Source: Welwitschia mirabilis
Taxonomy: Eukaryota > Gnetophyta > Gnetopsida > Welwitschiales
DNA: 64,000 nt
Direction of reading: 5' to 3'
Assembly (NCBI GenBank): GCA_051453625.1
Contig: JBOZIK010000001.1
Location: 46,943,482-47,007,481 of the forward strand
The translations under genes were made by a program, and so were the position numbers. Below are positions 47,156 to 57,626 of this stretch, in pieces (within the stretch, counting starts at the first letter, position 1; every line of letters starts with the position of its first letter). Under the pieces are notes generated by a model. That model saw nothing but the letters and a program-made list of their open reading frames with translations, searched no databases and was not told where the DNA came from.

Positions 47156-47999
47156 TATGAAATGCATCATGCAAGGTTAAGTGGAGATAGCTAAAATGTG
47201 TCCCATGGAAGCTCGAAATGATCCCATAAATTGGTTTTTAATGTGTAAAAATCATAAAAATATGTCTTCCCCTCTTAAAAGTATCAATACATCCTGTATT
47301 ACCTACTCATGTGAAGAAAAATGCAAAACATGAGAAAAAGTTGAAATGCATAAAAGTGGTGGACCCCACATAACGTCAAAAATGAAAGTTCTTAAATCAA
47401 AAATCTAATTTAGTAGAATTATAGAGATTGTCATATTGATCAATTTACCCTAAAGGACCACTACATTGTGACTTATTATTTTTGAGAAAATAAGATTTAA
47501 AATTAAAAACCTAATTCCACCTTATAAAACATACAATTCAAGATATCTCACAAAATACATAGTGAAAATCAGATTCATAAGTACCAAATTGAAGATTATG
47601 AAAAATTGAATGGTATAGACAAGAACTACATGCTAAAAGCTCAAAAATAGAAGAAAAAAGTCAAAAATAATGAGGGAAAGAAAAATATTCCTCATTTTTC
47701 AAAATTCATTAAAAGTTTGTAATCTGAAATACTAATCTAGTGGGGGAAACTTTCAAGACATTAGTAAGTATAAAAGTAACTATTCTCTCTTAGAGGAAAA
47801 GATGAAAATAATAGAGAAATGAAAAAAATGAAGGAAAAAAATAGCCTATTTTTATCACATTATCATCTAGTTGCATCGTCTAGACAATAGCCCTAGTATG
47901 ACTCTCAGAAAAATCTTAGCTATTGTCCTCCATGTTGTTTAGACAACCATGTGGATGATAAGACTTTGAAAAGTTTTAGAATAATGAAAATATTAGTTG
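47156..47999 (-). other. Spacer between integrase and accessory ORF
   Basis: Contains the block shared with 11330-11430 ('gaagctc.aaatgatcc', 'atcaatacatc.tgtatt') and two GTCATC-like cassettes (47861-47900, 47921-47964). No coding signal. Confidence 0.5.
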
Positions 48000-48720
48000 A
48001 ACAAGTTAGGCTCAGATATCAGCGTGACAAGATTAAGTTAATGAGAAGTACAATAAGAGTTATAACACACATCAATAAGTAAAACACAAATTTTTCCGTA
48101 CATAATTTTATAAGGTAAAAAACCAAGAGAATTATGCCAAGTAGTATGGTAAGTCTAAAGAACATCGTTAAGCTCAGAAGCACAAGATTTCTTATTAACA
48201 AAAATAAGTTTTTGCAACATTTTCTTAATTTCGCTGTTTGCATTTTCAGCTTATCCATTAGTCTAAGGATGATAAGCATAAGCTACTCTATGTTCTATTC
48301 CAATGGACAAAAGAAGTTTTCTAAAAAGTTGACTAATAAAATAAGTTTTTTTAGTCACTAATAATAATCTTAGGAAAATCAAATATCTAAAAAATATGAG
48401 TTTTAAGAAAATGAGGCATCATTCAAAGAAATAGGAATAGCTTTAGCCCATTTAATAATATAATCTATAGCCACTAAAAATGTAATGTTTATCATGAAAA
48501 GGTGGGTCAACAATGCCTATAAAATTAATACCCTAACAATCAAAAGGTTCACATTTAATAATAGATCTAAGAATCATCTCCTAAGCATGAATAAAGCTAT
48601 CATAACACTGACAATAATAACACCTTCTGACAAAATCAAAAGAATCCTAAAAAAGGGTAGATCAATAATAACCAGAATGAAGAATTTTCATAGCTATTTT
48701 TATCCATTAAAATGACCTCC
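48000..48720 (-). pseudogene. pol: Athila-like integrase (second element)
   Basis: Minus-strand pieces: CYYCQCYDSFIHA (zinc-binding Cys pair), CEPFDCXGINFIGIVDPP, where the first catalytic Asp of GIDF is Asn, then PKIIISD with the second Asp kept, and EHRVAYAYHP followed by AENANSEIKKMLQKLI, keeping the catalytic Glu. Then SELNDVL, TYHTTWHNS and PYKIMYGK. So the D-D-E triad reads N-D-E. Three frames are used because of small indels. Role in the intact family: insertion of cDNA. Confidence 0.75.
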
Positions 48721-48949
48721 ACAAATACCACCATGATAAAGATGAAAGATTTTAAATTTTTCTCAATCAGGCATACATTTTCGCATAACTTGGTCTTTAC
48801 ATTTACAATATAAATGAGGCTCTATTCACTCATAGTCACCTATTCTATGTAGAAAATATTTGCATTGATTATAATTCTAATGTTATGATGTTTTTGTTAT
48901 AACAAGGTAATTAACAATATCCACATACCAAGGAGGATGATGAGTAGAA

Positions 48950-49480
48950 GATATAACAAAAAGTTACTCATCCGAAAAAGAATTATTAATGAAAGAATCA
49001 TTAAGAGGAGAAGAAAGACAAGACAAATAATCAGCAACATAATTATGCTTCCTTGCTTTATTGATGATGGTCGAACTAAATTCTTACATGAGGAGGATCA
49101 ATCTAATCAATCTAGAACTAGAATCTTTTTTAGTCATAAGGTAACAAATAGCAACATGATTAGTATAAACATTTGTATGACATTTGTATGAAAGCTTTAA
49201 AGATAATCTCTAAATGTATCAAGGCAAAAGATGATTGCTAACATTTCCTTCTCTGTAGTAGTGTAATTTATTTAAGTTCTAGACAGAGTTTTGCTATGGA
49301 AAGATATAACTTTAAAATCATTTTCATATTTTTGATAAAGTACCTGATCCATGACAAAATTACTAGCATCACATATCAATTCAAAATCTTTCTCTCAATC
49401 AGGTCACATTACAATAGAAGCATAAGAAAGTTTATGTTTAAGTCTATCAAAAGAAAGCTGACAAGATTCATTCTATTTAA
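48950..49480 (-). pseudogene. pol: Athila-like RNase H (second element)
   Basis: On minus, CDASNFVMDQVLYQKYENDF keeps the first catalytic Asp (DAS). It is followed by ISFHSKTLSRT, a stop, then INYTTTEKEMLAIIF, the conserved 'Y.TTEKELLAVV' block carrying the catalytic Glu. Further residues degrade toward 48950. Confidence 0.75.
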
Positions 49481-49499
49481 ATTTAGATTTTTTTTATAG

Positions 49500-50340
49500 T
49501 AACAAGTGAAGGGGTTTACAAATGTTTGCATAATTATGAATAAATCAATGATAAAAACCATAATAACCAAGAAAAAATCTAACCTATTTTACATTAGTTG
49601 GAGAATTTAGGTTTTGAATAATATCAACCTTTTTAGGGCCCATCCTAATCCCATTTTTGAAATATGATGAACTAAAACAATTTCACTTTCAACTAAAAAT
49701 AATTTTTTTAAACTCAAATGTAGGCCACTAGAAATGCATCTATCAAGGAATTTCTCTAATATTTCTAAGATTTATTCAAAAGTTTCAGCATAAATAGATA
49801 AGTGATCCATAAAAATTTCTATCAAATCCTCTAATATATTAGAAAAAATATCCATCATAGGATGCTGAAAAGTACCAGAAGCATTACAAAGTCCAAAAGA
49901 CATGCATCTAAAAGCAAAACTACCAAAAGGTAAAGTAAAAATAGTTTTAGCTTGGTCTTCACTAGCAATACAAACCTAATTGTAACCACTATATATGTCA
50001 AGAAAACAATAAAATGTATATCCCTAAATCCTATTAAGTATCTGATCAAGAAAAGTCAAGGATAGTGATCTTTTTTGGTTTCTTTATTTAATTTTCTAAA
50101 ATCTATACACACCCTCCATTTCCCACCTCTCTTAGATGCTAATTTCAAAGGAATAACCCACTCACTATTAGCTATGACATAAATGATTTCAACATCCATT
50201 AATTTTATGATTTCATCTTTAACAACTTGCTTAAGCACTAGATTAAGTCTATCTTGGGGTTGCCTAATAGGTTTTGCATTATCCTCAAGGTAGATTTTAT
50301 GTTGAATAATTGAGGTAGGAATGACTGTCAAATCTTTATG
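49500..50340 (-). pseudogene. pol: Athila-like reverse transcriptase (second element)
   Basis: The first 91 codons are open (50056-50331): HKIYLEDNAKPIRQPQDRLN, IIKLMDVEIIYVIANSEWVI and GGKWRVCIDFRKLNKETKKD. After a frame change the palm continues with YCFLDIYSGYNQV, CMSFGLCNASGTFQHPM and LIEIFMDHLSIYA. The FMDD box therefore reads FMDH, losing the second catalytic Asp. The thumb follows to about 49500. RT would make cDNA in the intact element; the altered active site and stops disable it. The exact branch within Athila/Tat is uncertain because the usual insertion before WRVCID is absent. Confidence 0.85.
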
Positions 50341-50930
50341 GGACTAAGAAAATGCATTTACCTTAGATTGAAAAAGAGAGATTAAGCTCGATTCTTGTTA
50401 AGGGAAAAGATTTTCATTAATGATCAAAGGTTTGTTTAGATCATTGTATAGAAAGATGTATTTCAGTTCACTAAGTAAAGATTTCATATTTAGATTTTTA
50501 TTTTTTGTTAAATTTTTAGGAAAATCCATTATTGTCTCAAGTTGTCGTCTGGATGTTAATAGTGGACGACCACTCTTAAAATAAGAAATCTCAATTTTGC
50601 TTAGATCTCGGACTTCTACATAGTTCACAGACTCAGTTTTTTTACTCTACAGATCAAAATAATCAAATTCTAAATAGTCAAAATCAAGTTGATCTACATT
50701 GAAAATGTTTAAGTTGTCTACTTATAGTTGATCATCAAACAAAGTTGGTTTGTGAAGGATTGACCATCTTTTTTCAAGTGGATGGTGCTGTAAAAATAAA
50801 GTTGGTTTCATTTCTTCTTTCACACTCAAATCATTACCTAAATATTTTTTAGCCGTATCAAACACCCTTATTAAAGACTTCTTATTTCCTAAATAACACT
50901 CCATAAAACCTGTTATTGTATCTATAATAC
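50341..50930 (-). pseudogene. pol: Protease-to-RT linker of the Athila-like pol
   Basis: Two minus-strand open frames, 50722-50904 (MECYLGNKKSLIRVFDTAKK) and 50398-50628 (MNYVEVRDLSKIEISYFKSG, then LPSELKYIFL-like residues), cover the region where Athila has 'VFDAMK..' and 'LELKPLPSHLKYAFL'. They are consistent with one interrupted pol frame. Confidence 0.65.
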
Positions 50931-51212
50931 ACTAGGTTATTACATTAAAATCTCTACTTATAAGTAAAAGATAACCACCGTTATGTTCAACTACTATCAT
51001 AACTACATCAATAGGGTAAAATTCTTCCTCAATATGAATGAATAAATCCTTAATTATGCCTTAGGATTTCTTAATAGATGTATCTGCCAATTCTACGACA
51101 ATCCTTGTAGGCTCTATTCTATTTTCCAATCTAAGTAATTGAAAAATGTGCAAGGGCATAATGTTGATACTAGTTCAAATATTAATTAAGGATTTCTTAA
51201 TCTGTCTATCTT
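50931..51212 (-). pseudogene. pol: Aspartic protease, 3' part, split by chromovirus insertion
   Basis: Minus frame: NI*TSINIMPLHIFQLLRLEN corresponds to the D-L-G-A-S-I-N-L-M-P active-site block of Athila protease. The catalytic Asp is Asn and the Gly is a TGA stop. It continues RIVVELADTSIKKS, FIHIEEEFYPIDVVMI and LLISRDF. The upstream part of the same domain lies at 61140-61180 across the inserted element. Confidence 0.75.
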
Positions 51213-51628
51213 TGTAATGTTCCATTTTACTATTTTTCAATTACTTTGTATAAAATAGAAAATTTAAAATAATATGCCAAGATCCATATGAATAACAAGG
51301 AACAATTTAAAGAGAATAAGTATTTAATTATTAATAGCAGCAGATTACATTCTACATCATTAGCAAATAGCCTTGGACTAGTGGTTATGGGTAAAGACAT
51401 GAATTATGATCTTACTCCCCCTCCAGGTATCCTTGGGGATCAGTCAAGATTGTCATTGGTTATATCCACCTAGTATATCCACCCCACCTAATGCTATAGG
51501 CTTAAATTACATAATGAAGGAACACATCTTTTCATATTTAGGTCACATCCATTCACATATGTTGTTAATTATGCTTAATTAGCACTTAACACACTTAATT
51601 ATATAATTAATGATTTTGGAACATTACA
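51213..51628 (-). mobile_element. Chromovirus 3' LTR
   Basis: Starts TGTAATGTTCC and ends GGAACATTACA, so the LTR has 11-base inverted termini. Aligns along its length with 60721-61139. Confidence 0.9.
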
Positions 51629-51641
51629 TTCCCTCTTTTCT
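51629..51641 (-). other. Polypurine tract
   Basis: Minus-strand AGAAAAGAGGGAA directly precedes the 3' LTR and would prime plus-strand DNA synthesis. Confidence 0.85.
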
Positions 51642-51949
51642 AGAAATCATGTTCATCCTTGAGAACAGTCTCTCCTCAACTTACATCATTTCTGAATCCA
51701 TGCTCCTCAGAGTTATTTTCTGTATCATCTACAAAACATAATAGAAAAGAACATATATCATTTATTTAATAGTTACATTGATAATGCAACAAAAAATGGT
51801 AGATCAGGCTTAATTAAAAAGTTTGGAAAAGGTCTCTTACGTGTACTCCCTGTTTTCTTATGTTTTTTAATCATAATGGATCCATTAAATAAGTACTTCT
51901 TTTATACTCTTATTTCTTAGTTGCCTGGATCTGGTACTTAGGATGTTTT

Positions 51950-53060
51950 CTAGCTAGAGGGCAAAAGTCAAATTGGATTTGAGCATGATATGTTACCAGT
52001 TCAAGATGTAGTCCTAGTTTCTATCTTAATGGTATGGTTTCATTATGCGCACATAAAAAACTGGATGTATTTGGGACATTTGTGGAGGAAGCTCTAGTTT
52101 GTATGCTAGATTCCCAATCTTTTCAATAATCTTAAATGGACTATAGAACTGTGGTACTAATTTCTGTACTTTCCCATTTTCAAGGAGTTTCTTTTTGGCT
52201 TGATTCTTAGTAGTACTTGTTCACCTATTTGGAATATGCAGGACTGGTGCTTCTAATCGTAATATTTCTTATATCTATGTTTTGCTACCTGTAGCTATCT
52301 TTTTATTTTATTTATTACTTCCTCCATCATCTTTAATTCTAAAGGCGCTATATTTTCTGATCTTTGTGAAGGATCTAACCATGTGATAGGGGTAGAATAG
52401 TTTTTACCATACATTGCTTTGAAGGGTAAATAGCAAATGGAAGTCTAAAGCGTTTGGTTATAAGTACAATTTGCCAAATATAGGTAGTTATCCCATTGTT
52501 TGGGCCTTCCTGCCACATGATACCTTAGAGTTTCTTCTAGTATATGATTTATTCTTTCTATTTGATCATTTATTTCTGGGTGATATATAGTACTAAAACT
52601 GAGTTTGGTACCTAAGTGGTGGAAGAAGCTTTACCAAAACTCAGAGAAGAACTTTCGATTTCGATCAAGTACTATAACCTATAGTGCATAATGTAATCTA
52701 AAGACTTCCTGTATAAAATGAAGGGCTAGCTCTTCTACTATATTAGTACTTTAAACTATGATAAAATGAACGATCTTGATTAACATGTCTACATAAATGA
52801 AAATTGCATCATGTTGTTTGTTAGTAAGGGGTAAATCGGTGATGAAGTCCATAGAAATCTCTTTCCATTTCCATTGTGGTATTCCCAATGGCTGAAGGAG
52901 ACCAATGGGTCTTCCTTAATCGATCTTCATCTACTAACATATAGAATAATTACAGATGTATTACTTTAAATCTACTTTCATTCTAGGCAAAAAGTAGGAT
53001 TTCTATAATTGGTGGTAGTCTCTGACAAATTCTGGATGTCTTGCATATGTAACTTGATGT
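51950..53060 (-). pseudogene. pol: Chromovirus integrase
   Basis: On minus: HPEFVRDYHQL and CNYSIC (zinc-binding module, first part eroded), then WKWKEISMDFITDLPLTN with the first catalytic Asp, VIVLDRNRKFFSEFW with the second, and YHPEINDQIERINHILEETL with the Glu. All three catalytic residues are therefore kept. The core is followed by WDNYLYLANCTYNQ and a GPF-like zone with VHLRLLKRLGI. The frame is interrupted by a moderate number of stops. Downstream sequence to 51700, where a chromodomain would sit, is too decayed to confirm one, so the chromovirus label rests on RT and integrase style. Confidence 0.75.
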
Positions 53061-53249
53061 AGTTTAGACATTAGCTTTCTTCTCCATGGACCTAATGGAA
53101 TGTATAGTCATCTTCTTTTTAGAAGGAATCCATTCTATGAGATCAGGTATATCTCTATTTCTTTTTCTTCTTGGACCTATTGATATATGTCTTTGAAGTG
53201 TGGATCATCAATCAAGGATGTTTTGAGAAAGGTGGATAAGTCAGATGTA

Positions 53250-53690
53250 ACTATGATAGCTAACATACATTACATCTTGTTCAAAGCATTTTCTACTTTG
53301 TTTTCTTTACCAAGGTGTGTTATAACTTGAAGTCGTATTCTACTAGTAACTTACTCCATCTTCTCTGCCGCATATTTAAAATGGGTTAATTCTAGAAATC
53401 CTATCTAAGCTTTTATGATCTATTTTAAAAAGGAATTTGCTTCCCACAAGATAGTGCCTCTAAACTTTCAAGGCATGCACTATGACTAACAATTTCAAAT
53501 CATGTACGAGATAGTTTTCTCATGTTAGTTCAATTTCTGTCATTCATATGCAATCACCTAATCATCTTAGCTAAGTATGACCCCTATTCCTCAAGTGGAA
53601 GCATCTATGGTGACTGTAAATGATTTGTTTATATCTATAATATTAAGGTCCTGTGATGTTATAAGTAGCAACTTTAATCTAAGAAATGCC
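53250..53690 (-). pseudogene. pol: Chromovirus RNase H
   Basis: FIVTIDAST-like start with the catalytic Asp segment. Then 'IAYE.QKLN' and, at the end, a 'KENKVENALNKM' stretch that corresponds to 'N..ADALSR' with the catalytic Asp changed to Asn or Glu. Several stops. Confidence 0.65.
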
Positions 53691-53699
53691 TCCTTGCAT

Positions 53700-54560
53700 T
53701 TGTCATCTAATTGAAATATATTTGTTGCTTTGGTTAAGTTTTTTAATAGTGCTGCAAGTTGAGAAAATCCTAAAACAAATTTTTAATAGAAGCTAGTCAA
53801 TCCTAAGAAAATTTGTACTTGAGTGACATCCTTTAATTTTAGCCATTTCCTTATGACTTCTACTTTAGTCAGATCTATTGTTATTCCTCTACTAGAGATG
53901 ATATGTCCTAAATAAGTGATTTCTATTTAAAAGAATTCACATTTGCTTAATTTTAGTTTAAATTTATACCTGGACAAGACCTGTAGAACTTTCTTCAAAT
54001 GTGTCACATGATCATCATGGTTTTTAGAATATATTAGAATATCATCTAAAAATACAACCACAAATTTATCCAAGTAAGGTCGAAAAACAGCATTCATTAA
54101 AATCATAAAAATGGCTGTAGTATTTGTTAAACGAAAAGGCATTACTATAAACTTGTAATGTCCATATCTTGTTTTGAAAGCAGTCTTATAGACATATTCA
54201 TCCTTGATGTGATTTGATGGTAGCTAGATTTTAAATTGATCTTTGAAAAGTACTTGGATCCTTGTAGTTGATCCAATAGATCATCGATTCATGGTAGTGA
54301 GTATCTATTCTTGATGTTTACTTTGTTGAGTTATCTGTAGTTAATTTAAAGCTACAAGGTATCATCCTTCTTTTTAATAAAAAATATTTGTGCCCCCATG
54401 ATAATACACTAGGGTACATCTTTCCTTCCAACAATAGCTATTCGATTTATAACTTTAGTTCTCTTAGTTCTACTACTGAGAAATGATAGGATGCTCTGGC
54501 TATTGACTGTGCTCTAGGGATTAAATCAATTGCATGCTATACTTTTTTCTTGGGCGGTGG
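53700..54560 (-). pseudogene. pol: Chromovirus reverse transcriptase
   Basis: A 71-codon open core (53927-54142): [20 protein letters not shown], then [20 protein letters not shown] and [20 protein letters not shown]. The FLDD form of the active site with DILIYSK is typical of chromovirus-type Ty3/gypsy and differs from the FMDD type of the surrounding Athila-like element. The N-terminal fingers (54560-54180) are recognisable but frameshifted. Confidence 0.85.
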
Positions 54561-54799
54561 TATTTTTGAATCTTCAAATACATCTGAGAATTCTTTTAGT
54601 TCTTCTAGTATAGAGTAATCTTCCTTATGATCTTCTGTCAGTACTAGAGCAATAAACACTTGTTTATTTTTGACAATTTTTGTGATTTGTTTAGGTGATG
54701 TTAAATATATCTTCTTACTCTTTCCCTCCCCTTTAAAGATTCATTTTCTGAATGAAGGAGATAGTTTCAAGGTTCTTTAGTGAAAGTTAATCTAAACAT

Positions 54800-55160
54800 T
54801 ATATTTAATTAAGAAAGGGATTCCTAAAATGACATGGTATTCTCTAATTTGAAAGACATAAAACTTATCTCTAAGGTGTAAATCATGAATGGTAAAGTGA
54901 TAAGGGCAGCAATCCCGTCTTATGTAAGAATACTATCCCCCTACAACTCCTATGGTAAACTCTTGTTCTTGAAACAGGTGATATTTAATTTGTAAAATAA
55001 AGATGTTGAAATGAAATTCTGTGATGCACTACTATTAACGAGGAATAAAATAGAAAAATATAAAATATAACTACATAATTCTAAGATGGAGTGTTGATTA
55101 TGAATTGTACCTATTTGAATGATAGCATAGACTCTTTTGAATGGCATGGACTGACTTTAA
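54800..55160 (-). pseudogene. pol: Chromovirus aspartic protease
   Basis: Open minus frame 54950-55147 includes FLVNSSASQNFISTSLFYKL, the counterpart of 'LFDSGASHSFIS'. The catalytic Asp is Asn and the Gly is Ser. Follows directly after the gag zinc knuckle, as in the family. Confidence 0.7.
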
Positions 55161-56190
55161 AGAGCTTGAGGCTGATTGTGCTGAGGAACATTTGGTGGTT
55201 GTGCTTTGGATGGACAGTTCCTGGTAATTGGACCTCTCATGTGGCACTCATGGCAAGTAAGATTAGTTCTATATGGCTTTCTTGCTGGTGGTGTGATTGA
55301 AGGAGGGTGCCTATCTCCTTAGTATAGTTGATCTATCCATCTATTTTCTTATCCTTGGAGATAGTGCCTTATTTTTTAATATGCATCTTCTATGGACTTG
55401 ATTTCCAAAGTGCATAGAATGCTTTAAAGTTTGAGTGACAATGTTTCAATAAAACTGTTAATAAGCTACTTCTCTATAAAATTCTTTTGGTACTCCATGA
55501 GGCACTGGAATTTATATCAATGTTCATCTAATGGGTGTTTACCCCAGCGTGGGCACTAAAACTCCACCATTTAATCTTCAATAAAATCTTCTAAAATGAA
55601 CTTCTTTTAAATTCTTCAGTGAAGGTATCCCATGATATCCTACATGAGTGTTTCTATTGATATCTGAACCACCATTCCTGTGTGTTTATGATACCATATA
55701 CATCTATCTTTTTAGAGGTATATTTTGAAGTTCGAAATAATTCTCCAATTTTTGGATCTAAGATATGGCTTCCTCACTTATTCTAGCCTTGCCTTCAAAG
55801 GTCTTTAAGTGTATCATCTTTGCAATTTCCTCTCTTTCACATTGTTTAATATTGGGATGGTTAGATCTATTTGTCAGGAAAACTTAAAGGTTGGCCTATG
55901 TATTTAATAATCTTATTTGAATGTTTTGGATGTCAATATCAGCTGTAAGAATATGCTATCCTGATGTAGATGATGGTTCTTGAGATGCCCTCGGATTGTG
56001 TTCTATAGGTCTTTTTTCTAGGCGAGAAAGAAGGCTATTAGTCCTACTAGTTAGATGTTCATTTTGAGAGTGGATATGATTAATTTGGCCTTCTAGTGAC
56101 TCAATTTGCTCATTGACCCTATGTTTCATGATGTGCTAGTGGGTTCAATGTCCTCTTGAACTCATACACCTCTGCCTTATTCTATAAGTA
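55160..56190 (-). pseudogene. gag: Chromovirus gag
   Basis: N-terminal helical part: EQIESLEGQINHIHSQNEHL and SLLSRLEKRP. Capsid part: KTFEGKARISEEAISQIQKL and ENYFELQNI. Zinc knuckle at 55215-55256: CHECHMRGPITRNCP, which keeps the three Cys but has Pro at the His position. It would form the particle and bind RNA. Several stops. The upstream edge is at the minisatellite. Confidence 0.75.
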
Positions 56191-56389
56191 TTCTCTCTCT
56201 GCCTTTTCTCCTTTAGTGGTAATGTGTTTTTTTAGTATTGTTGGTGGTAGTTAGGGACTTGTAACCACCTAGTAGTTAAGAAAATAGTTAGAGAAAACAA
56301 TTTCTAGCAGTTATCATAAGAACCTTGCTAACATGAATAACAACTACCAAAGAGAATCTATGCGTTGCTAGGCATCCAAGGATGGCATC

Positions 56390-57055
56390 ATAAATCCAAG
56401 TGTGACATTGGACACCTGTGTGTACTAAGTGCGACATCAGACATCCAAGTGCAACGTCAGAGGTTTTAGAAGGATTTTGGGTCTTATGGAGTAACACTGA
56501 GGAGTGACAATGCATCTAGGATATGAGTGTGACATTGGACATCCAAGTACAATGTTGGGCTCCTAAGTGTGATGTTAGGCCATCAAGTGTGATGTCAAAG
56601 CCTATTGTACCGATGAACGAACAAAAGAGATGATGGTAGATTTTAGGTCTACGAGTGGTAAGTGCAATCTCATGCATCCAAGTACAATGTGGAACACCCA
56701 AGTGAGACATCGGGGTTCTTTAAGTAGGTGAGTAGAATAGGTGATGTTTGTGAAAAAATGGTAAAATCTAGGCCTATGAAGAATAAGTGCGATGTCTGTC
56801 ACCCAAGTGCGACATCAAGCTTTAAAGGGCTTCGAAATATGATGTTGAATTTGGCAAGACCAAGTATGACATTGGCCTTCAAAGTGTGACATTGACCATT
56901 AAAGTGCGACATCGATATTCTAGGAGTACGACATCGGCATTCTAAAAGTACAATGTTGGCTCTGAAGTATGACATTAACCATCTGAGAATGTGACATCAA
57001 CCTCTAAAGTGAGACATTGACCATCTAGAAGTATGATGTTGGGTTTCAGTCCACT
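56390..57055. repeat. Degenerate minisatellite with GCGACATCGG core
   Basis: About 22 copies of a unit near AAGTGCGACATCGGNCATCC (20-25 bases, irregular spacing) run between gag and the antisense gene. Variants (gacatt, gatgtc, acgtca, gatgtt) look like CpG decay of an original AAGTGCGACGTCGG, which contains the palindrome CGACGTCG. Confidence 0.75.
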
Positions 57056-57169
57056 ATAATTCAGGGCCTTAATCTATTCATGGTTAACTAGAGTTTTTTG
57101 CATTTAACTAAGATTTAGTTAACTATAGTTAACTCTTATTTTAGGTTAGGTTAAACCTTGGTCCACCAC

Positions 57170-57177
57170 TATAAATA
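57170..57177 (+). promoter_or_regulatory. TATA box 1 (TATAAATA)
   Basis: Perfect TATAAATA in 'cactataaatagctcc', plus orientation, upstream of the antisense gene relic. Confidence 0.5.
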
Positions 57178-57360
57178 GCTCCATGATCCCCTTATTTTTT
57201 ACTTCTTTTATTACATGCCTCTATAATCAAATTGGTAGCTCTTTCATTTATTATTTCAATTATCTATTTCTTTGATACTTTTATTTTCTTCTTTTCTTTT
57301 ATTTTAATATTTTCCTTTTTCTTGTTTCTTATATAGGCCCTTCCACAACCTTCTTTTGCC

Positions 57361-57368
57361 TATAAATA
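57361..57368 (+). promoter_or_regulatory. TATA box 2 (TATAAATA)
   Basis: Second perfect TATAAATA, in 'gcctataaatacgag', 259 bases before the ATG at 57627. Confidence 0.5.
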
Positions 57369-57626
57369 CGAGTTCCCTCTAGCATTTGTAGATGTACTTC
57401 TTCCTCTGGATTCTAGACTTTGCCTTACCATTTCTTAAAATTATACTAGTGTCAGATCTACAGAGTTAGAAATACAGCAATGCACTTAGGAACAAGGATT
57501 CTCTTGGATCTTTTCCTCTAATATATTAGATCTATATGGCTTTCCATCTTTCTATCTTTGTCATCATACTATTCTTTTCATCCTGGATTTCTTTTACTCT
57601 TCTTTTAATCTACACACTACTACCAT

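Noticed and set aside
48019-48715. Open frames of 75-86 codons on both strands
   Set aside because: Shadows of the minus-strand integrase in other frames.
49855-50049. Hydrophobic minus-strand frame of 64 codons
   Set aside because: Out-of-frame reading of the RT palm; the correct frame gives YCFLDIYSGYNQ.
56288-56802. Repetitive minus-strand peptides (DVALGCL, SHLGVPHCTW)
   Set aside because: They are translations of the minisatellite; frames break between units and no start or family match is seen.
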